Below, one piece after another: positions 57,525 to 64,000 of a DNA stretch of 64,000 nucleotides. The notes under the pieces are model-generated. The model was not told the origin of the DNA. It was given only the letters and a program-made list of their open reading frames with translations, and did no database searches. Source of the stretch: Vicia villosa (taxonomy: Eukaryota > Streptophyta > Magnoliopsida > Fabales > Fabaceae). Location: the NCBI RefSeq assembly GCF_029867415.1, contig NW_026705222.1, positions 1 through 64,000 on the forward strand, written 5' to 3'. A program made the translations under genes and the position numbers. Positions within the stretch are counted from its first letter, which is position 1, and the number at the start of each line of letters is the position of its first letter.

Positions 57525-57620
57525 AAATATGTCAGGGGTCCCTATAAATATGCGACCCTGCAATTTTAGTCCCTCTAACGGAGGCTGATGTGGCACGCCA
57601 CGTGGAAGACAGGTTGGAAA
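57525..57620. mobile_element. Fragment resembling a legume Mutator-like terminus
   Basis: GTTAAATATGTCAGGGGTCCC...GCGACCCTGCAATTTTAGTCCCTCTAACGGAGG...CACGTGG is the wording of a very common legume MULE-type end (from memory). No matching inverted end was found in the window. Confidence 0.4.
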
Positions 57621-59773
57621 AAAAACTAAAAACGTTTGAAATTGCAGAGGTTTTAAATCTCCTCTAAACTAACGCAAGAAGAAAAAAAAATATTAGTGCT
57701 GAACTTTTCTCAAACACCTTGCAAGTAAGTCTGGCAATACATAAGTTTCATCTCTCTCCATCCCTTACATTTAGAGACAAGTAATATATTTAACCCAAAA
57801 AAACATTATCCTAAAATTTAGCAACACATATGCATCTTCTTACAATGGCATGACTTTGAAGAAGTTCAAGAAAGACTGTAACACGCCAAATTCTACCCGA
57901 AAATTATAATGCGGAAATATCAGGGTATTTAAAAATTTCAAACAACACATTGGAGTATCACATATCAACTTAAAACTTCAACTTGTATTTCATTCAATAA
58001 TGATACATAGCATTTGAATTAACAGTCAACTATAAGCTTATCTCAACTCAAACAACTTGGAAGTATAATAAGTACTTCATATTATTGGATTCAACGGTTA
58101 TAATAACAACAACTAAAAATATCAATAACATAGAAATAAAACTATAAACGCCCCCCCCCCCTCCCGAGTGCTACGTATCAGAGCGACACACCAACAGGAC
58201 TCGATGAAGCAACAAACTTCCACAGCTATACTTGAGTACCTGCCCATTTCCCATGGTAGGGGAAACATCAGCAACAGGGTGAGATATAAAACTATATAAA
58301 TAGGATCATGATAAATCATATATCAGGTAAAGAATATAAATGATTCAGCACTTCTCACAACATTAACTTAACGAACACCAATAAAATCATCAATGAATAG
58401 TCATAATATCAACATATAAAATATATTCAACAAGGCAACATATAAGTATCTTCAACATGTCAACATTTAAGCACCATTGTGAACATATAGGCATTTTCAA
58501 CAAGTCAACGTATAAGCATCTATATCGTCATATAAGCATCGCAATGCATACTCAACAACTTCAACCAACAACAACAGACAACGATTCAAATGTGACTCAA
58601 CTGTGCATATGCATGTAGTACAAATTGGAGGTTCAGCCTCCGTCACCAATTGCCCAATTCAGAGGCACAAGGCATAAGCCTTCGTCACTAATTTGCCAAT
58701 CCAGACCGTCACAGAGTATGCATATGAAATGTAACTTGACAAACAAGACAATACAACATACTCATCACAATTACATATCGTCACGAGGCATAAGCCTATA
58801 TCACAATCAATTACCATCTATACGAGGTAATTCACTTCACCATAATATTTCATCTTCACTTAGTCACAAAATCATCATCACAAATATATACAACATCACG
58901 TATTACAAATCATCACAAAACATCGTCATGTTTCGACACTTCATCGCAATTATACAACTTCGCATATAAACAAATCATTATATATATATATATATATATA
59001 TCCTCATGCTTCGTCATATCACAACAAACATACAACTTCATGTATTAACAAAATTGTCACAAATATACAATTCTCATATCATCAAGATTATTACAATTAT
59101 CATCACGTTTCGGCACATCAGCACAATTACTCAATTTCACATAATAAAAAAGTCATCCAAATCAAAACCACAACTTTCGATCAATTCGTAAGATAATCTC
59201 AACATGCTAATTTATCAAGTAAACCGGATCAACTTCCAATTATCGACTAATTCAATTAGACATAATATTATTTATCAAGACAACATCATTGACATAGCAA
59301 TATATTATTCTCAACATAAATATTCAACCAAATCACGATTACGGTCAAATTCTCAAGATATCGTTATTTACCGATAAACCGAATAATTTATCCAAGTCTA
59401 AGTATTTTCCAATTAAATAGACTTAGTGAAATTTATTCAACTATTAATTTAATCAACCAATTAATATCACACTATATTAATTTCTATATTCTATTTTCAA
59501 TTCATTTCCAATTAAATAATTTCCTAATATTTCTATTATTTTCCATCTTAAGACCAACATTTAATTATAAAGGATAGTCAAATCACACACAATTTCGTTC
59601 AATTCGTAAAATATTACAATTCCAACAAAATAACACCACCACGTTAATATACTAATTAAACTTAGCTTCCACGTAAATTTTAATCAAATTCTGTACAACT
59701 AATTATATCGCTTAATTCGGCGATTTCGATCAAACATGACTGTTTTGCATTTCATACAATTAATACAATGCAA

Positions 59774-59775
<2 letters not shown>

Positions 59776-59849
<74 letters not shown>
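59776..59849. repeat. (TA)n microsatellite inside the solo LTR
   Basis: About 74 bases of TA, 11 bases left of the Stowaway MITE. Confidence 0.9.
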
Positions 59850-59851
<2 letters not shown>

Positions 59852-59860
59852 TGAATAGTA

Positions 59861-60140
59861 CTCCCTCCGTTTTTTATTATAAGTCGTTTTGGAAAAAAAA
59901 TTGTACTTAAATATAAGTCGCTTTACAATTCCAATGAATAATTAATGCTATTTTTCCTATTATTCCTTAAATGTTTATTATTCTCTCTCCTTTCAATTAT
60001 ATAAATTTATCTTCCACATGTCATTAATGAAGGATAATTTTGTAAAAACCTTCATAATTTCTCATTTTCATACAACAATTATTATTTTTCTTAAACTGTG
60101 TGAAAAGTCTAAAACGACTTATAATAAAAAACGGAAGGAG
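59861..60140. mobile_element. Stowaway-type (Tc1/mariner) MITE, 280 bp
   Basis: Starts CTCCCTCCGTTTTTTATTAT and ends with its inverted counterpart ATAATAAAAAACGGAAGGAG, flanked by TA on each side (59859-59860 and 60141-60142). CTCCCTCCG termini and a TA duplication are the Stowaway signature. No coding capacity. Confidence 0.93.
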
Positions 60141-61149
60141 TACTAAATAGAAGTACTATGTTTCATATTCATTAAAGCATTCTAGGGATAATTACGGTTA
60201 CTGTAACCAACCAAAAAAATGCAAGGATTAGGCGATGGGTCCTACAGTGCCGATCGTCACTCATTCATAATTTTCATTCACTAACAACAACAACAACATC
60301 AACATAACAATTCCATTTCAATGAACAGCAACATTGACTTGACTTATAAAAAATCAATTACAATTTCAAATAGCAGAAAATAAATTCAACACAATACAAT
60401 GAAAATTTATATCCCAAACCCACATATAATCCATCATATTCTCATTTAGGTAGTAAGAATCCCTCTTACCTTGGATTGAGTGCAACTCTATGAAGTTTCA
60501 ATGGAAATTTGGAAAAAAAAATGACACTTTAGAGCAACACTTTGGGTCTCCTTCTTCTCCTCTTCACAACCCTATCCCCCTTTCTCTATTTCTTCTATTT
60601 TTTTTCTTTCATGGTTTCCTTCTTTCTTTCTATGCTACTACTTTTTTTCAAAATGACAAAGTAACACCACCACTTAGTTACTACTACTTAATAATGGGCC
60701 TAATAAAAATACGCCCTTAATACCTAAAAATACCATAACATAAGCCCAATATTATTTCTACACTTAATGTAAAAATAATACTTCCACTTTTATTTCATTA
60801 AAATAAAATCCGATTATTTTAATATACCGACTTATTACTCAATGTCTCATATTTACATTCTAATCTTAATTACTTGGAAAATTTCCAAAACGCTAAATTT
60901 TATCTCATTAATATTTCTAATACTAGAAATATTAAAATCATCGATTAAATATTGATCCGCTATCCCGAACTAATACCGACTAAATCGTCCTAAAACGCGA
61001 AAATTTCAATAAACGTCACAATTGTCTAAATTAAGCAAATAATTATTTTTCCAGGCGTTACAAAGACAGTAACAAAACTGTTCATTAAAAATGTGTTTGT
61101 GTGCGCGTTGTTTGGGTTTGAAAATTATGCTTTGTTTTCTTTTTGTAGG

Positions 61150-61550
61150 ATGGAAATTTGGTTCTGGATTTGTTGATGGGACTTTCCCAGTGTTGAGTCC
61201 AAATGCATTGAAGATTTGGGAGTATCTTCAAAGGGAAGCCGATACCAAGAGAATTTGGAGTTTGTTGGACAAGCTTTCACCTTTCCTTGATGCATGGGAT
61301 GATGTTTTAACTGTGTCTGTTTAACTTCGGATCAGAAAATAATGGGATTGTGTCTGCTGAAGCACTCTTCGCCGAAATGAGAAACTATTGTCTTCCTTCA
61401 AGTGTCGTGGTGTACAATGCTTACATAAATGTATTAGTGAAAGGATGGAACTTGAGAAAGCGGAAGAGATTTTTCTGAGAATGAAGAGGGATGGTTTCAA
61501 GCTATCGACCGAAAGTTATATAATGTTGATAAATTTATATGGCAAAGTAA
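61150..61550 (+). pseudogene. PPR-protein gene fragment (resembles Arabidopsis At2g35130)
   Basis: An intron-like end (CTTTTTGTAG) precedes an exon reading WKFGSGFVDGTFPVLSPN...WSLLDKLSPFLDAWDDVLTV, which recalls the N-terminal exon of a pentatricopeptide-repeat protein like At2g35130 (compared from memory). A stop at 61322 and a loss of roughly 70 codons follow. The PPR unit VVVYNAYINVLVK...AEEIFLRMKRDGFK...YIMLINLYGK then continues after one frameshift, up to a donor-like AAA/GTAAGC. PPR proteins bind organelle RNA. This copy is broken by the deletion, the frameshift, the upstream solo LTR and the downstream copia insertion. Confidence 0.8.
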
Positions 61551-61619
61551 GCTCTTAACAGTTATTTCTAGATCATGATTATGCTAATTGTATTGAGATG
61601 ATTGACTCTGGAACTATTG

Positions 61620-64000
61620 GTAACAATTCACTTCCTTTTATATCTAATGTTTTATTAGTAGACAGACTAATGCATACCTGTTATCCATAAATCAATTAAG
61701 TGATAACGATTATGACATCATCTTTAATCAAAAGTCCTGTAAAGCAGTTAGTTAGAAAGATGGAACTATCCTCTTTAATGGTCAGAAAAAGAATAATATT
61801 TATAAGATAAAACTTTCAGAACTTAAGAGTCAGGATGTAAAATGCATTATGTCTATTAACAACGAGCAATGGGTCTAGAACAGAAGATTGGGACATGTCA
61901 GCATGAGAATAACATCTCAAATTAACAAACTCAATTTGGTTAGAGGACTTCCTAACTTGAAGTTCAACTCAGATGCTCTGTGTGAAGCATGTCAGAAAGG
62001 CCACTTTGCAAAACCCTCTTTTAAGCCTAAAAAGGTTGTTTCCACCTCTAGACCATTAGAACTTCTTCATTTAGATCTAATTGGACCAGTGAAAATTGCT
62101 TCAATCAGTGGAAAAAAGTATGGATTAGTGATCGTAGATGACTATAGCAGATGGACATGAGTGAAGTTCCTTAGACACAAGGATGAGTCACACACAGTGT
62201 TTGCCAACTTCTGTAACCAAGTTTAGAATGAAAAGGAGTTTAGAATTGTAAAAGTTAGAAGTGACCATGGTGGAGAGTTTGAAAATCATAGATTTGAAAA
62301 ACTCTTCGATGAAAATGGCATTTCTCATGATTTCTCTTGCCCTATAACTCCTCAACAAAAAGGGGTTGTAGAACACAAGAACATAACTCTGCAAGAAATA
62401 GACAGAACCATGATCAATGAGACTAACATGGCTAAACACTTATGGGCAGAAGCAGTTAACACAACGTGCTACATCTAGAATAGAAGCTCTATAAGACCTA
62501 TTCTGGAAAAGACTCCCTATGGATTGTGGAAGAACAGAAAGCCCAACATTTCTTATTTTCATCCCTTTCGATGTACTTGCTTTATATTAAACACAAAAGA
62601 TCAATTGAACAAGTTTGATTCTAAGACAAAAAAATGTTTAATGTTAGGATACTCTGAATGCTCAAAAGGCTACATAGTATATAACACTGAAACACGAATT
62701 GTGGATGAATCAATAAATATAAGATTTGATGATAAGCTTGGCCCTCAAAAGTCAAGGCAATATGAATCTCTTGCAGATATAGAAGTTGAAATTGGAGGTG
62801 CTAAAGTCAGAACCTCTAAAGATAACAAATCAGTAACTCTTCATAACATAGAAATAGACAGCACTGTTGTTCCAACAACTTCTGAAGAACCCAGTCAGAA
62901 GAGACCCTCCAGAAGCATTTGAGCACATCTAGAGGACAAGATTCTGGGAGAGGTAGATGATCCTATCAGAACAAGATCCTCAGTCAGAAATACTGAAAAG
63001 TATCTTATGGGACTAGTATCTCTGATTGAACCAACCTTCATAGACGAAGCTCTCCTAGATAATGAATGGATACTTGCTATGTAAAACAAACTGAATCAAT
63101 TCATCTGAAATGATGTATGAGACTTAGTTCCTAAACCAAAAAGGCTTCAACATTATTGGAACAAAATGGGTCTTCAGAAACAAACTAAATGAACAAGGAG
63201 AAGTAGTAAAAAAATCAAGACTGGTTGCACAAGGTTATAGTCAACAAGAATTGATAGACTATACATAAACCTTTGCCCAAATCTCCAGGTTAGAATCTAT
63301 CAGACTCTTGATTTCTTTTGCTATAAATAATGACATAAATCTATATCAAATGGATGTCAAGAGTGCATTTTTAAATGGCTATATTGACGAAGAAGTCTAT
63401 GTGCACCAACCCCTTAGATTTGAAGATTCAAAACATCCAGAGTTTGTTTACAAACTTAATAAATCGTTATACGGTCTAAAACAAGCCCCCAGAGCTTAGT
63501 ATGAAAGACTAAGTAACTTTCTCTTAGAAAAAGGTTTTACCAAAGGGAAGGTGGACACAACTTTATTCTACAAGTCAATTAAAATGATATTCAAATTTTT
63601 CAGATTTACATTGATGATATTATTTTTGGATCTACTAAAGCCTCTTTGGGTATAGAATTTACTAAGAATAAGCAGGCAGAATTAGAGATGAGTATGATAG
63701 GCGAACTCAAGTTCTTTCTAGGAATTCAAATCAATCAAACTTCAGAAGGAACCTACATACACCAAACCAAGTATGTTAAAGAACTTCTGAAAAAATTTAG
63801 TATGTCGGAAAGTAAGCCAGCCAAGACCAACATGCATCCGACGTGCATTCTCGAAAAGGAAAAAGTAAGTAAGAAAGTAGAACAAAAGTTCTACAGAGGT
63901 ATGATTAGCTCTCTCTTATATTTAACTACTTCAAGATCGGATAATCTTCACAATGTATGTTTATGTGCCAGATTCCAACTAGATCCTAGTGAATCTCACT
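61620..64000 (+). pseudogene. Sirevirus-type copia pol, heavily mutated, open to right edge
   Basis: The start is truncated within the protease-to-integrase linker. Recognisable in order are NRRLGHVSMRITSQINKLNL and CEACQKGHFAKPSFKPKK (integrase HHCC), LELLHLDLIGPV, VRSDHGGEFENHRFEKLF and TPQQKGVVEHKN (DDE region, with ERKN changed to EHKN). These are followed by reverse transcriptase motifs (MDVKSAFLNGYIDEEVYVHQ, LYGLKQAPRA, IYIDDIIFGSTK) and YRGMISSLLYLTTSRSDN at the right edge. At least ten in-frame stops and several frameshifts, many of them TGG-to-TAG/TGA or CAA/CAG-to-TAA/TAG changes. It belongs to the same lineage as the 22422 element but is a distinct, more decayed copy. The left border is near 61600-61640, in what looks like a PPR-gene intron. 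Confidence 0.88.

Larger units (their letters stand above)
57877..61062. mobile_element. Solo LTR (Ty3/gypsy type, 3.2 kb), TSD AAGAC
   Basis: It starts TGTAACACGCC and ends GGCGTTACA, with AAGAC duplicated at 57872-57876 and 61063-61067. No primer-binding site or coding domain inside. The ends match the style of the 25009-37923 element, so both are probably solo LTRs of related chromovirus-like families. The interior has a run of C's near 58148, AT-rich text, a (TA)n tract and a Stowaway MITE. ORFs within (for example 58625-58969, 60490-60720) show no domains. It interrupts the region just upstream of the PPR gene fragment. Confidence 0.75.

Noticed and set aside
58148..58162. Run of C's in the solo LTR as a regulatory site
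   Set aside because: A simple homopolymer; length is also prone to sequencing error.

Overview
This window looks like a repeat-dense stretch of a large plant nuclear genome, most likely a legume (Fabaceae, plausibly the pea/vetch/lentil group). The reasons are the AT-rich spacers, GT-AG introns, TATA/AATAAA-type gene signals, Ogre-type Ty3/gypsy elements with very long LTRs and a TGGCGACTCTGCTGGGGA primer-binding site, Sirevirus-type Ty1/copia elements, and a complete set of plant DNA transposons. Almost everything is mobile DNA or debris of it. I see only one compact gene that looks intact.

Layout. 1-4955: 5' end of an Ogre-like element on the minus strand (start of ORF1, leader, primer-binding site, 4.06-kb LTR). 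5243-5779: the one intact-looking gene, a secreted precursor of four near-identical 20-residue Cys-rich repeats, with TATA box and poly(A) signal. 7091-8957: a Mutator-like element with TIRs of about 230 bp sitting in a (TA)n tract. 9012-14020: a CACTA element (TSD TCC) whose subterminal repeats are built from CCTGCGGA. 14641-14847: an hAT MITE (TSD CTTTTACA). 15142-21790: a mosaic of three copies of one non-coding unit (A, B, C), separated by the 5' half of a decayed Ty3/gypsy element and by a fragment of a glutamyl-tRNA reductase (HEMA) gene. Copies A and C each hold a TATA box and a 40-codon ORF.

22422-45703: a Sirevirus-type copia element (TSD ATCTA) with gag, pol and an extra env-like/Transposase_32-like ORF. 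Its gag is split by a solo LTR (25009-37923, TSD ACAAC). That solo LTR is in turn split by a very young non-autonomous Ogre-like element (25402-36323, TSD ATCAT) with two 2817-bp LTRs, a gag-like stub and a 47-bp tandem array before the 3' LTR. This is a three-level nest whose order of insertion can be read directly.

45709-57520: AT-rich spacer with a Helitron-like terminus and repeated GC-rich hairpins (48502-50707), several local duplications, and the 3' end of a LINE (about 55430-56205). 57877-61062: a second solo LTR (TSD AAGAC), carrying a Stowaway MITE, next to a decayed PPR gene fragment (61150-61550). 61620-64000: a heavily mutated Sirevirus pol running off the right edge.

The most interesting item for new biology is the repeat-peptide precursor at 5321-5749. 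The rest is most useful as an unusually readable record of nested insertion, gene-fragment capture and formation of tandem repeats inside retrotransposons.
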